This document shows positions 47,299 to 56,250 of a DNA stretch of 64,000 nucleotides, piece after piece. Every line of letters begins with the position of its first letter. The stretch's first letter is position 1. Location: assembly GCA_963755495.1 (NCBI GenBank), contig CAVWJS010000003.1, forward strand, positions 1 to 64,000, written 5' to 3'. The notes beneath the pieces are model-generated. The model ran no database searches. It saw only the letters and a list, made by a program, of their open reading frames with translations, and was not told where the DNA came from. This DNA comes from Bog-473 sp963755495. GTDB taxonomy: Bacteria > Actinomycetota > Acidimicrobiia > Acidimicrobiales > RAAP-2. The position numbers and the translations under genes are program-made.

Positions 47299-48350
47299 GA
47301 CACGGCCAGTGCCAGCCGGTCACCAAGGTCGGTTACGTACGCTTCGGCGGAGTCCAAGTCGACGTTGAGACGTCGACGGAACTCGGCGTGGACCAAGAAG
47401 GGGTAGACAAGAGGTCCGACGAGTTCTGGTATCGGGTCTCCCCTACGAGCACCTCGCAGCGCGTCTGATAGTCGATCGCACCACAGATCGCGTAGCACCT
47501 CGGGCGGAGCGTCGAATAGTTCGCGCCATCGGCTCTCCTCGTCCTCGGGCACAAACTGTCCAATGAGGTCTTCCAAGCTCCTCGATGACCGAGGCGGAGG
47601 CGGCAGCTGATCCCAGTAGTTTTCCGACCAGCGAACGTCAGAGCGGTCGATCCCCACTCCCGACGCAATCCGACGTAACAGCGGAGCGGCTACCTCGGCC
47701 ATTATGCGGTGGCTCCCTCCCCCACCCTCGTGCTCGGGAAACGGCGTTACGACCTGCGTAACCGGCAGCCCCTGGTCGAGAGCGTGCATTGTGATTGCAA
47801 TATCGATGCCGTAGTCGTCGGGCAGACCGTCGACGTCAATGGTGGCAAGGAGCTCCCTGCTCAGCAGCATCTGCCCGGCCAGAGGCTGACGTACCCGAGC
47901 GCCGAAGGCGGCGAACAGCAAAGGACAAGCCAAAAAGTCGGTCGAATTTCCTTGTCCCCTCGGTCGGCACCACAAGGGTAGGACAAGACCAGCCCGATCG
48001 AGCCGTTCGGCACGAACGAATTGACTCACGTTCGACGCTGGGTAGGAACGCAGATCAGCGTCGACCAGGAGCAGGTGGGCGCCGGTCTCCAAGGCGTGCT
48101 GGATCAGCAGCTTGACGTTGCGGCCCTTGCCGACCAGGCCATCCGGGCAATGCAGAACACGACGAGGTATCCCGGGTCGACGTGAATGCCATCGCGCCAA
48201 CGTGTCGTCACCGCCGTTTTGGTAAGCCATGACCAGCTCGCACCTTGCGGCTTCGCCCAGCTGGACCGAACCTAACTCCAGCGCGTCGGCCAATCCGACG
48301 ATAGACGCTGCTTCGTCGCGGGCAGGAACTCCAATGACTAGCTCCTCCAC
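47295..48350 (-). CDS. Family 2/81-like glycosyltransferase
   Basis: A 351-residue GT-A enzyme. From a GTG at 48350 with a strong AGGGGGAGG site it reads VEELVIGVPARDEAASIVGLA (quoted across the start), LHCPDGLVGKGRNVKLLIQHA, the metal/nucleotide motif LLLVDADLRSYPASNV, PLAGQMLLSRELLATI and DDYGIDIAITMHAL. The pattern resembles glucosyl-3-phosphoglycerate synthase-type (GT81) enzymes, which use activated glucose, but this protein lies in a different context. The C-terminal 100 residues are an acidic helical region. It is the first gene of the operon with the PIG-L deacetylase and CelD acyltransferase. The donor and acceptor are unknown. Confidence 0.8.
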   Translation of the reverse strand: MEELVIGVPARDEAASIVGLADALELGSVQLGEAARCELVMAYQNGGDDTLARWHSRRPGIPRRVLHCPDGLVGKGRNVKLLIQHALETGAHLLLVDADLRSYPASNVSQFVRAERLDRAGLVLPLWCRPRGQGNSTDFLACPLLFAAFGARVRQPLAGQMLLSRELLATIDVDGLPDDYGIDIAITMHALDQGLPVTQVVTPFPEHEGGGGSHRIMAEVAAPLLRRIASGVGIDRSDVRWSENYWDQLPPPPRSSRSLEDLIGQFVPEDEESRWRELFDAPPEVLRDLWCDRLSDALRGARRGDPIPELVGPLVYPFLVHAEFRRRLNVDLDSAEAYVTDLGDRLALAVS

Positions 48351-48499
48351 GCATCCTCCCCCTCTCTCACCTGCGCCGGCCGCCAGCAACGCCAAGCCCA
48401 GGCATCATCGGACCTGCCCAAGCCACCATATCGGGGTCCGACCGAGAACCGACCACCCCGATGCCGGGAATGCCTTGCTCTCCCTGACAAGCATGGAGA

Positions 48500-48774
48500 A
48501 TCATGATCGACGACAGACTCGAAAACCTCGGGGCGAATCGGCGTGCAAACAATCATCGACCTGGCTGGGCCTTGGATTAGTGTGCGTCGCCGAAGGAGTG
48601 GAGAGCGAAGATCTGTACGTCGACATGGTCGAGTTGGGATTCGATCTACTGCAAGGCTATTTCGTGGCGAAACCCTTGAGCGAGAAGGAGTTGCTTGAGT
48701 TTGCGCGCACAACCGCCGTTCGTCCGAGGCGCACGGCCGTCCGTGCCGGGTCGGGCGCGCAACATTCGAACTGA
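48500..48774 (+). pseudogene. EAL-domain remnant
   Basis: The 3' end of a c-di-GMP phosphodiesterase domain: GVQTIIDLAG, then one frameshift, then LGLVCVAEGVESEDLYVDM, GFDLLQGYFVAKPLSEKEL and a stop at 48774. These are the last motifs of an EAL domain (AEGVE, LQGY..AKPL). Everything before, including the EAL motif itself, is missing. The frameshift lies near 48575. It is a decayed fragment, perhaps of a GGDEF-EAL gene. Confidence 0.8.
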
Positions 48775-48872
48775 TTTGGCCCCGCAATCGACACCGTCGC
48801 AATACCGGATCCGACCTACAGCGGAGATGATGATCCGGTCCGCGAAGAGCTACGTAGCGCTCAGCCTGGCTG

Positions 48873-49538
48873 TCAATCCGACGCTTTGATGGACGCTTGC
48901 CGTGGGGGCAGCGCAAATCGTTCGCGGATGGTGGTCTGCACCTGATCTATCGACAGCGTGGCATCAATCGTGGCGACGAACTCCTTGCGCTCAAAGATGG
49001 CAATGAGTGGCTTAGTCTCCTCGTGGTAGTCGGCGAGTCGAATAGCCAGGGCTTCTGGATTGTCGTCAGCACGTGTCGTCAGCTTCCCCTGGCAGACGTC
49101 ACAAGTGCCCTCCTCCTGAGGACGATGGGCAATGAGGTTGTAATCCGTGCCGCAGCCAGAGCACAAACGTCTGGCGAGAACTCGACGCATCACCTCCTCA
49201 TCAGGAAGGTGCAGGTTGATCACCCCGTCGATGTCATAACTTTCGAGGAAGAACTCAGCTTGACGGGCATTTCGAGGGAACCCGTCAATGATGAACCCGA
49301 AATTCCAGTCATGGGCGTTCAGGCAGTTCCTGACCACCGATTCGACCATATCGTCGTCCACAAGGTTTCCGCTGGCCATGATCCGTTTGACTTGCGCACC
49401 AAGCTTGGTGTGGTGCTGCACATTCCAACGGAAGATGTCGCCCACGCTGAAGTGCTCGAGGTCCAAATCTTTGGCCAGTAGTTGGGCCTGGGTCCCCTTG
49501 CCACTCCCTTGGATCCCCATGATGATGAACTTGCGCAT
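48873..49538 (-). CDS. adk: Adenylate kinase (zinc-lid type)
   Basis: Interconverts AMP, ADP and ATP. The 221-residue protein has P-loop IMGIQGSGKGTQAQLLAKDL, NMP-binding segment FSVGDIFRWNV, the signature FIIDGFPRNARQAEFFL, and a long LID with four cysteines (LCSGCGTDYN and GTCDVCQGKL) that bind zinc. RADDNPEALAIRLADYHEET follows. The PRN variant in DGFPRN, where DGFPRT is usual, and the separation from secY and ribosomal genes suggest a second copy rather than the ribosomal-operon adk, which is inference. The ATG at 49538 is clear. A hairpin lies upstream. Confidence 0.88.
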   Translation of the reverse strand: MRKFIIMGIQGSGKGTQAQLLAKDLDLEHFSVGDIFRWNVQHHTKLGAQVKRIMASGNLVDDDMVESVVRNCLNAHDWNFGFIIDGFPRNARQAEFFLESYDIDGVINLHLPDEEVMRRVLARRLCSGCGTDYNLIAHRPQEEGTCDVCQGKLTTRADDNPEALAIRLADYHEETKPLIAIFERKEFVATIDATLSIDQVQTTIRERFALPPRQASIKASD

Positions 49539-49584
49539 CGCTCCCCGCTACTGCTGTGCCGCTGTAGGGAGGCCCAGCCCGCTT

Positions 49585-49619
49585 GCCGGATGGCTCGTCA
49601 AGGTGAGCTCACATCCGGC
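49585..49619 (-). other. Hairpin in the adenylate kinase leader
   Basis: GCCGGATG (49585-49592) pairs with CATCCGGC (49612-49619) around a 19-base loop, 46 bases upstream of the adk start on its strand. It could be a leader structure or the terminator of a lost upstream gene. No U-run follows on either strand. Confidence 0.3.
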
Positions 49620-49712
49620 TCTCAACCCCGGCCGGACGACGGGGTGACACCTTGCTGTGCCGGCGCATTTTCCCACCATGTTTGAGCGTAATGACCGTAT
49701 CCTCGTCAGTGA

Positions 49713-50330
49713 TTGCGAGAAGATGAATTCACGAGCGCCTCACGCCTGGCGACCTCTCGGGCACCCTCTATCGGGTTCATACCCCGGCCGGTTCGGGCAT
49801 CCGACCGCTGGCTACGTTGGGCCATGGAACCTTGCGGGTGGGTCAGACCCGCCGACGGGAGGGGCAATGGAGTGCCGACGATTGATATCCAGTTGGCTCG
49901 TGGCGTCCGCTGGACCGTCAATCTGGACGGAGGTGCGACGACCGAGGACGTCACTATGGCAAAAGGCCCCCTCTCCTCCCTCACTTTCGGCGCCGGCGTC
50001 TCGATGGCCACGGTCAGGCTGCCTGTTCCCGTAAGGACCCTCACCCTGACACTGGCCGGTGGAGCAACACAGCTTCTCGTCGTGGCCCCGTTGGGAGCGC
50101 CAACCGAAGTGAAAGTCGGGGTTGCAGCGAGCCAAGTGGACCTCGATGGCACTCGTCACTCTGGCGTCGCCGGGGGTTCGGTCCTCGCTGAACCGACATG
50201 GGGCAGCACAGACAATCGTTATGCCATCGATCTTTTGGCACGAGGGTCAGATTTCGAAATGAGCAGGAGCTCGCTCGGTTGGTGTTCTGACTCGTCATGG
50301 ACCGAGGCGGCGAAGATGTCCGCCACGGCA
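49713..50330 (+). pseudogene. C-terminal fragment of a beta-rich exported-type protein
   Basis: Between about 49880 and 50270 the plus strand encodes a Gly/Val/Thr-rich segment: IDIQLARGVRWTVNLDGGAT, then LTFGAGVSMATVRLPVPVRTLTLTLAGGATQLLV, then VAASQVDLDGTRHSGVAGG and NRYAIDLLARGSDFEMSR. The alternating hydrophobic pattern suggests a beta-helix or sandwich domain. There is no signal peptide, the 5' part is not protein-like, and the frame runs on into DNA antisense to the amidohydrolase. It therefore looks like the tail of a longer gene that has lost its front and stop. Family not recognised. Confidence 0.45.
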
Positions 50331-50365
50331 CTAGCTACATCAACCAGACCACGGGGTGCGTGCCC

Positions 50366-51622
50366 TCAGGAGGCGTACTGGCCGACTTTCATCGCCTTTT
50401 CGAGGGCGCCGCCCATCAGCAGCGCCTGCGTCTCTTGGGGAAGGCCGGACACCACCTCTGAGTACGCGAGCGGGTCCGCCATCCCCTCTGGGTGGGGGAA
50501 GTCGGAGCCGAACATCAGGCGGTCGGCGGGTATCCCCAATTTGAGCAGCCCCTCTGGGTCCGGCTCGTGGAAGATGTGCACGTAAATGTTGCGCTTGAAC
50601 ACCTCGAACGGATCCTCATCGAAGAGCACCGAGGAGGCTTCGTAGGCATCCTGCATGCGCTGCACGAACGGCCGCACCCACGTGGCCGCGAATTCGACAG
50701 GCATGAACTTGAGCTCAGGGAATCGGGTAGCCAGCCCGTGACCGATGATGGAGGCCACACCGTCTTGGACAAGGCTCTTGTCGACGGAGAGGCGGGCGAA
50801 GGCCGGACTGCCCTGTGCCTTGAAAGGCAACGGGTCGGCGTTGATGCCATCCCAATCGTTCTGGTAGCGACGGGGGTCGTCACCGTCACCGGAGTGCATG
50901 CCCACAACCAGGCCAAGCTCCTGGACGCGTGCCCAGAACGGGTCGAACTCGGGCAACGCAAAGGACTTACGACCCTTCCAGGTGGGAACGGGCGCAATCC
51001 GCATGAGAAAAATTTTGGCGCCGCGCTCGTTGACGTACTCAAGCTCTTCGATGGCTCTGTCCGAGCCTGCGGCCAGGCTGATGATGGGCGTGGCGTAAAT
51101 CGAGTCCGAGTACACATACGACCAGTGCTCGTGCATCCACTCGTTGAGGGCGTGGATCACGGCTACGGCGACGTCGGGATCGTCGGCGACCCGCCCCTCC
51201 AGCACACTGGCCAGGGTCGGCCAGAGCAGGGTGCGGTCGATACCCATGTCCTTCATAAGTGCGTAGCGAGGCTCGGGATCGAAGAAAGCGTCCATGCCGG
51301 GCATGGCGCGTACCTTCGGCAGGCCCTGTGTCGGGTCACCTGCGGTGGCCTTGCCGCTGCCCTTGGTGACGTCGCGACCGAACCCACCAGGCACTGCGAC
51401 CCTGGCAAAGGTCGGGTTCGGGATGTACTCACTGATCTTGTCCCGGATGGCGAGCTTGGTCCGACCATTGACGTCGATGTACTTGATGACTCCCTGGTAT
51501 TCCTTGGGTAGGAATTTCGTCAGGGCATCCTGGGTCTCGTACAGGTGGTTGTCGGCGTCGAACGTCGAATACGGAAGACGCCGCTCCCGCACGTAGATGA
51601 AATCTTCAGTGGCTTCGCTCAC
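50366..51622 (-). CDS. Amidohydrolase family 2 protein
   Basis: A 418-residue TIM-barrel metal hydrolase of the amidohydrolase-2 (ACMSD-like) group. Metal and active-site features are FDADNHLYET at residue about 17, an internal VVGMHSGDGDD with the conserved His, IIGHGLATRFPELKFMPVE, YVHIFHEPDPEG, and the final GSDFPHPEGMADPL with the catalytic Asp. Members decarboxylate or hydrolyse aromatic and cyclic compounds; the substrate is not predictable. From the GTG at 51622 with a GGGAA site it has normal length; the frame is open to 51679 upstream. There are no obvious pathway partners nearby. Confidence 0.88.
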   Translation of the reverse strand: MSEATEDFIYVRERRLPYSTFDADNHLYETQDALTKFLPKEYQGVIKYIDVNGRTKLAIRDKISEYIPNPTFARVAVPGGFGRDVTKGSGKATAGDPTQGLPKVRAMPGMDAFFDPEPRYALMKDMGIDRTLLWPTLASVLEGRVADDPDVAVAVIHALNEWMHEHWSYVYSDSIYATPIISLAAGSDRAIEELEYVNERGAKIFLMRIAPVPTWKGRKSFALPEFDPFWARVQELGLVVGMHSGDGDDPRRYQNDWDGINADPLPFKAQGSPAFARLSVDKSLVQDGVASIIGHGLATRFPELKFMPVEFAATWVRPFVQRMQDAYEASSVLFDEDPFEVFKRNIYVHIFHEPDPEGLLKLGIPADRLMFGSDFPHPEGMADPLAYSEVVSGLPQETQALLMGGALEKAMKVGQYAS

Positions 51623-51928
51623 GGCAATTTCCCTTCCCACCCGCGACCCGTTGTGATATCGCGTTCCAATGATTACCACCAGTTTTCGGCTATGACAAGC
51701 CGGCGCGTCGGGGCCGACCTATCCTCACTCGGGGGCCGTCCAGCAGGGTCAGTTCACGAGGTCCGCCCGCCGCCCCTCGGTTTCGAACCCCAGTTGCAAT
51801 TCCGAGGCCACCGAGAGGGCGGCGAGTTCCCAATCGCTCAGCGGGCGGAGAAGTTCGGGCAATCAAGATCGTCTTCCAGCGAGAGCTGCTCCGCTTCTTC
51901 GACGACCCTCGTCCACCTCAGGCTATGA

Positions 51929-52235
51929 GTTTCGTCACGCACCTTCTTGTATCCCGGGGTCCTCGGTCTGTCGATATTGATGACTGCCCTGATGGCCGCG
52001 GCGTCGGTGGTGTGGGACAGGGAATACGGATTTCTTCGGGAGATGCTCGTCGCCCCGGTACCCTGCGGATCGTTGGTCCTCGGCAAGTGCCTGGGCGGAG
52101 CAGCGATTACTCGTTTCCGGTTCCTTATTCTCGTCCCGCAACTTGCCAACATGGCTGACCGCCCTGAACCGGATCGACCCGTCCTACGCCATCGACCCGT
52201 TGCGCCGGCTGGTGTTCGATCACCTTCGCGTCCGG
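51929..52235 (+). pseudogene. Decayed ABC-2-type permease
   Basis: Two pieces of one ABC-2 permease in different frames. The first (51929-52105) reads FLYPGVLGLSILMTALMAAAS and VVWDREYGFLREMLVAPVP with LVLGKCLGGA, the typical export-permease core. The second (52143-52235) reads LPTWLTALNRIDPSYAIDPL and RRLVFDHL, the C-terminal part. The segments between them and the N-terminal helices are missing, and no matching ATPase is nearby. It is a remnant. Confidence 0.75.
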
Positions 52236-52351
52236 CCAGAGTCCGGCCCAGCCTCGATGCCGGCCTCGGCTGGAATGGTGCTGTCTCGAGGGCGGGGACA
52301 CGGCGGCGACCACGGAGATTCTCTAGGATGCTCTCATCCAAAGGAGGCACC

Positions 52352-52705
52352 ATGAGCGAATACGATGTGCGCATGGTCGTGTTGTCGACTGACGACCTAG
52401 ATGAGTCGATCCGGTTCTACACCGAGACCCTCGGGATGTCGCTGAAATTTCGTGACGGGGCACACTACGCGGCCCTCGACGGTGGATCGATCACACTCGC
52501 ACTTGCGACCGCCGTGGACCACCCAATGCCCGGCCAGGTGGTCGTCGGCATCAAGACCGCCGATGTCGATGCGGCGGCGCAGGCGATCGAGGACAACGGC
52601 GGTGCCATCGCAAAAGGACCCTACAACGACGCGCACGAGCGCCGTGCCGTTGTCTACGACAATAAGGGTAACGGCCTGGTCTTCTACAGCCCGCTCGCTC
52701 AGTGA
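52352..52705 (+). CDS. VOC-superfamily (glyoxalase-like) protein
   Basis: A 117-residue single VOC module with paired beta-alpha-beta units: MVVLSTDDLDESIRFYTETLGMSLKF (given as its characteristic part), HYAALDGGSITLAL, VGIKTADVDAAAQAIEDNGG, and a final KGNGLVFYSPLAQ. These proteins bind a metal or small molecule and may be lyases, dioxygenases or resistance proteins. The ATG at 52352 has a perfect AAAGGAGG site at 52340-52347, unusually strong for this window. It lies right after the ABC-2 remnant and is transcribed in the same direction. Confidence 0.88.
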   Translation: MSEYDVRMVVLSTDDLDESIRFYTETLGMSLKFRDGAHYAALDGGSITLALATAVDHPMPGQVVVGIKTADVDAAAQAIEDNGGAIAKGPYNDAHERRAVVYDNKGNGLVFYSPLAQ

Positions 52706-52907
52706 AGAAGGCAGCTCTACGACGAGGTGATATCTGGCGTTCACTTTTGGCGCCACCGTCCATCCGGTCCCAAGATTCGGACCCAACGGGCGTACTGGAC
52801 ACACCGCACGCTCAGCGCGAGGCTTAGGGACTTCTCGGGCTGTCAAGTAGGGACGTAACCCCCGAACTTCATTTCAATCATTCGCGTCTGTTCGAAGCGG
52901 GGGGATC

Positions 52908-55073
52908 GTGCTGCTACTGCAATTCATGATTGCAGGATTGGTCTTAGGCGGTATCTATGCCATTTCCTCCGCTGGACTGGTTATCACCTACCAGTCATGT
53001 GGCATCCTCAACTTCAGCTTCGGGGCTATGGCCTACACCGTCGCCCGCTTCTACTACTTCTTGAACAGCCAACATTTCTGGCCCATCGTGCCGGCTGCGG
53101 TGCTGTCGATACTCGGGCTGGGGCCGGCTCTCGGACTGTTCCTCTATCTGGCGGTGTTCCGACAGCTGAGCACCACTTCGACGCCAGTTAAGGTTCTGGC
53201 GACGATCGGGATATCGGTGGCGTTGCCGTCACTCGACACCGTGATCTTTGGGACTCAGCAGATCCTCGACGCTCCGGGTCTCGCCCCTGAGCCCGTGCAC
53301 GTCTACCGTTTTCTCGGAGTCCCGGTCACGTTGGATCAGATCATCGTCTATTCCGTCGTCGTGGTCTTGATGTTCGCTGGGTTCTTCGTTCTCAGGTACA
53401 CCGACATCGGCCTACAAATTCGTGCCCTGGTGGATTCTCCCGCTATGACGTCTTTGGTAGGAACCAACGTCGGCCGGATTTCCATGGCGGTATGGGCTAT
53501 CGGCAGCACCTTGGCCGGATTGACCGGCGTGCTTGTCGCACCCATTGTGGGCCTCGATTCCGGCCAAATGACGTTTGTAATGGTGGCCGCCTTCGCCGCG
53601 GTGATCGCCGGCCGACTGGTGAGCCTGCCGGTTGCGGTGTTCGTTGGGTTGGGCATGGGCGTTGTAAGCGCGCTGTGCCAATACTTCCTCCCGCCTGGCA
53701 GTACCTATACCGCCGACCTCCTCTATGCCATTCCGTTTCTCACGATGATCGCCTTTCTTGCCTACTTCATCATCCGTGTGGGGTCCATCGCCGAGAGCCC
53801 GGGCCTCGGGGGTGCGATAGACCGCGCCATCAAGCCCCACGAAACAGAGACGACCCAGGCCGTCGGGGGGGCGGGTGCAACCAGGGCGGGGTGGCAAACG
53901 CCACTCTTCGCGTTCGCCTGCCTCTTAGGATTTCCTCTCCTTCTCCACGGCCTGTGGATCGGCCTCGTCGCCCAGGGCGTCGCCTACGGCATTGTCTTTT
54001 TGTCCTTCAGCCTGGTCACCGGTGACGGTGGGATGATCTGGCTGTGTCAGGCCACGTTCGCCGGAGCAGGAGGAATGGCCGCCACGTTGCTCAGCGTCAA
54101 CGAAGGGATCCCGATCTTGCTGGCGGTGCTGATAGGCGGATTCATCGCGGTTCCATTTGGCCTGCTGATCGGATGGATCTCCATCCGCATGGGCGATCTC
54201 TACGTGGCGATCGTCACACTCTCCTTCGCTCTGTTTATTGAGAACGTCATCTTCATACAACAGATTTTCAGCAACAACGGCCTCGGCATCACCGTGCACC
54301 CACCCCAATTCGCCCTCGGACCTCGGGCCCTCGTCTATCTGACTATCGGCGCCTTCGCACTGGTGGCGCTCATTATCGTCAACCTTCGTCGCTCGACTAT
54401 CGGGCTCGCACTCGCGGCGGTCCGCTCCAGCACGAACGCATCAAAGTCAGTAGGCATCAGCGTGGTGCAGATGAAGGTGCTCCTCGCCGGCCTGGCCGCT
54501 TTCGTTGCGGGCATCGGAGGTGGCTTGCTGGCCATCACGCTCGGTGCGGGTAGTACGACAAATTATGAGACCCTGGCGGCCGAAGTCTGGCTCGTGGTGT
54601 TGGTGACCATGGGCATCCGCTCCAACACTTCTGCTCTTTGTGCCGGATTGACCCTGATCCTGGCCAGCGGGCTGTCCTTCGTCTATCTACCCAAGATCTA
54701 TGGCAACTTCATCGCCATCGTCTTCGGCTTAGGTGCCGTTGCGCTGATCAAGTTCCCTGAAGGTCTCGTCACCGCACAGGCTCGGGAATTCCGCTCGCTG
54801 CTGGCCCGGTTCCGCATGTCCAAACCTAAAGCCTACGCGGTGTTGAAGATCGCAGCTGCTCTCTACTTTATGATCTTTGTGGTGCTCGTCGCCGCGGTCT
54901 CCCACTTCTGGTGGCTGTGGCTGGTGGCCACCTTGGCTCTCCAAGGCATGGTTGCCGGCTACATGCTCGCGAAGGCAGGGAACGCCCAGTCACTGGCTGC
55001 CGTCGCCACCGCGCCCGACGGAGTGATTGTGCCCTCGCAGACCGCCTCGTGGTCGAAGAACGTCACCACCTAG
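52908..55073 (+). CDS. Fused branched-chain amino-acid-type ABC permease (LivH-LivM)
   Basis: A 721-residue membrane protein in which two HAAT-family permeases are joined. Residues about 1-290 are LivH-like (LVLGGIYAISSAGLVITYQS, GILNFSFGAMA, LRALVDSPAMTSLVGTNVGR with the EAA-type loop). A soluble linker (about 300-325) follows, then residues about 335-630 are LivM-like (YGIVFLSFSLVTGDGGMIWLCQATFAGAGG, quoted in adjoining parts; ALAAVRSSTNASKSVGISV). The tail adds two extra helices (about 665-715). The start is a GTG at 52908. No LivF/LivG ATPases or binding protein are in the window, so its partners must be elsewhere. Confidence 0.9.
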   Translation: MLLLQFMIAGLVLGGIYAISSAGLVITYQSCGILNFSFGAMAYTVARFYYFLNSQHFWPIVPAAVLSILGLGPALGLFLYLAVFRQLSTTSTPVKVLATIGISVALPSLDTVIFGTQQILDAPGLAPEPVHVYRFLGVPVTLDQIIVYSVVVVLMFAGFFVLRYTDIGLQIRALVDSPAMTSLVGTNVGRISMAVWAIGSTLAGLTGVLVAPIVGLDSGQMTFVMVAAFAAVIAGRLVSLPVAVFVGLGMGVVSALCQYFLPPGSTYTADLLYAIPFLTMIAFLAYFIIRVGSIAESPGLGGAIDRAIKPHETETTQAVGGAGATRAGWQTPLFAFACLLGFPLLLHGLWIGLVAQGVAYGIVFLSFSLVTGDGGMIWLCQATFAGAGGMAATLLSVNEGIPILLAVLIGGFIAVPFGLLIGWISIRMGDLYVAIVTLSFALFIENVIFIQQIFSNNGLGITVHPPQFALGPRALVYLTIGAFALVALIIVNLRRSTIGLALAAVRSSTNASKSVGISVVQMKVLLAGLAAFVAGIGGGLLAITLGAGSTTNYETLAAEVWLVVLVTMGIRSNTSALCAGLTLILASGLSFVYLPKIYGNFIAIVFGLGAVALIKFPEGLVTAQAREFRSLLARFRMSKPKAYAVLKIAAALYFMIFVVLVAAVSHFWWLWLVATLALQGMVAGYMLAKAGNAQSLAAVATAPDGVIVPSQTASWSKNVTT

Positions 55074-55308
55074 GGCTTCGACGAAGCCGAGGATCGCTTC
55101 CAGGAAGGTTAGTGGGCGGTCCGCAGTAGGATAGGTAACGGCATCCGAAAATGGTTCAGTCCGATCGCAGCCCCATCAGTTTCACGTGTGGACGATCGCT
55201 CGGAGGATTGTCTGACCTCATTCGCGGTGCGAGCACGCCGAGCACAGATGGATGGGCAATGGATCTATGCAGTGTTCCCCGTAGTGGCTCACGAAGGCGG
55301 GCGGGAAA

Positions 55309-56139
55309 GTGAGCTCGCCGCCACCGACGGGCCTGTCCGGCGTTCACGGCACTGCCTTTTCAGCCGCCGCCTTACGGGCCTGGCACACGCTGGCAGGGGA
55401 GGAGCCGAAGATCTTCCGTGACGAGTTCGCCCTTGCCCTAACGGGCATGGCAGAAGCCGAGGTCGTCGCGCTTGGGCAAGGCGTGGCGGCAGCGAGCGCA
55501 TCGACATGTATCTTGCGCAGCCGCTTCACGGAAGACCGCCTGGCTACAGCGCGCGAACGACTGAGGCAGTATGTCGTCCTCGGGGCTGGCCTCGATTCTT
55601 ATGCACTACGGATGGGTGATGGGCTCGGCTCCCTTACCGTCTTCGAAGTTGACGATCCCCCGTTCCAAGCATGGAAGCGGCAACGTATTCACGAGCTGGG
55701 CCTGACACCACCCCCGCAGCTCCGCTTCGTACCGTGCGATTTTGAGAACGAGTCAATTGCGGAGGCACTAGCCCGGGGCGGGTTCGCAGCCGAGGAAGCT
55801 TGCTTCATCTCTTGGCTCGGTGTGACGCAATACTTGACCCGCGAGGCCGTCACCGACACTCTGCGTTGGGCGGGTGGGCGTCCCGCGGGGTCCGAACTTG
55901 TCTTGACGTACCTGGAATCCAACGCCCAGGCGGCGAATCTGAGGAAGAGGATGGCCCAGAGCGGCATTGCCGTTCTCTCGGACTTCGCGACGGACGAAAT
56001 GACGGCAATGGTGCAAGCAGCAGGCTTTTCGCTGGTTGAGAACCTCTCGGCCGACGAAGCCGAGGAACGATACTTCCACGGCCGGACCGACGGCCTCAAA
56101 GCTCCCGAGATCCAGCGCCTGCTGCGCGCCACGGTGTGA
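55309..56139 (+). CDS. SAM-dependent methyltransferase of the LCMT/PPM1-like family
   Basis: A 276-residue class I methyltransferase of the family that includes leucine carboxyl methyltransferases and many actinobacterial O-methyltransferases. Features are ILRSRFTEDRL, the SAM-binding motif QYVVLGAGLDSYALRM, FEVDDPPFQAWKRQRI with the acidic residue for the ribose, LRFVPCDFENESI, and ISWLGVTQYLTREAV. These proteins methylate carboxyl or hydroxyl groups of small molecules; the substrate is unknown. The GTG at 55309 is chosen, with a weak GGGAAA site. No linked biosynthetic genes are seen. Confidence 0.87.
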   Translation: MSSPPPTGLSGVHGTAFSAAALRAWHTLAGEEPKIFRDEFALALTGMAEAEVVALGQGVAAASASTCILRSRFTEDRLATARERLRQYVVLGAGLDSYALRMGDGLGSLTVFEVDDPPFQAWKRQRIHELGLTPPPQLRFVPCDFENESIAEALARGGFAAEEACFISWLGVTQYLTREAVTDTLRWAGGRPAGSELVLTYLESNAQAANLRKRMAQSGIAVLSDFATDEMTAMVQAAGFSLVENLSADEAEERYFHGRTDGLKAPEIQRLLRATV

Positions 56140-56250
56140 CACAAGACATCGGATGGACCACTCCCCGAGAGGCTCGCGCACCCTCACAACGACCGACATG
56201 ATCGGGTTCACTCATGCGACACTGGTCTGAGCCGTTGTTTGTCTCAGCGG

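Noticed and set aside
45566..48350. Mycothiol biosynthesis operon
   Set aside because: Only the general logic is shared. The glycosyltransferase is GT-A rather than MshA-like GT-B, the acyltransferase is CelD-like rather than MshD, and no MshC ligase is present.
51770..51800. tRNA-like T-arm (ggtttcgaacccc)
   Set aside because: No acceptor, D or anticodon arms could be built around it. A similar ggttcaaatcc at 45003 lies inside the SGNH hydrolase gene.
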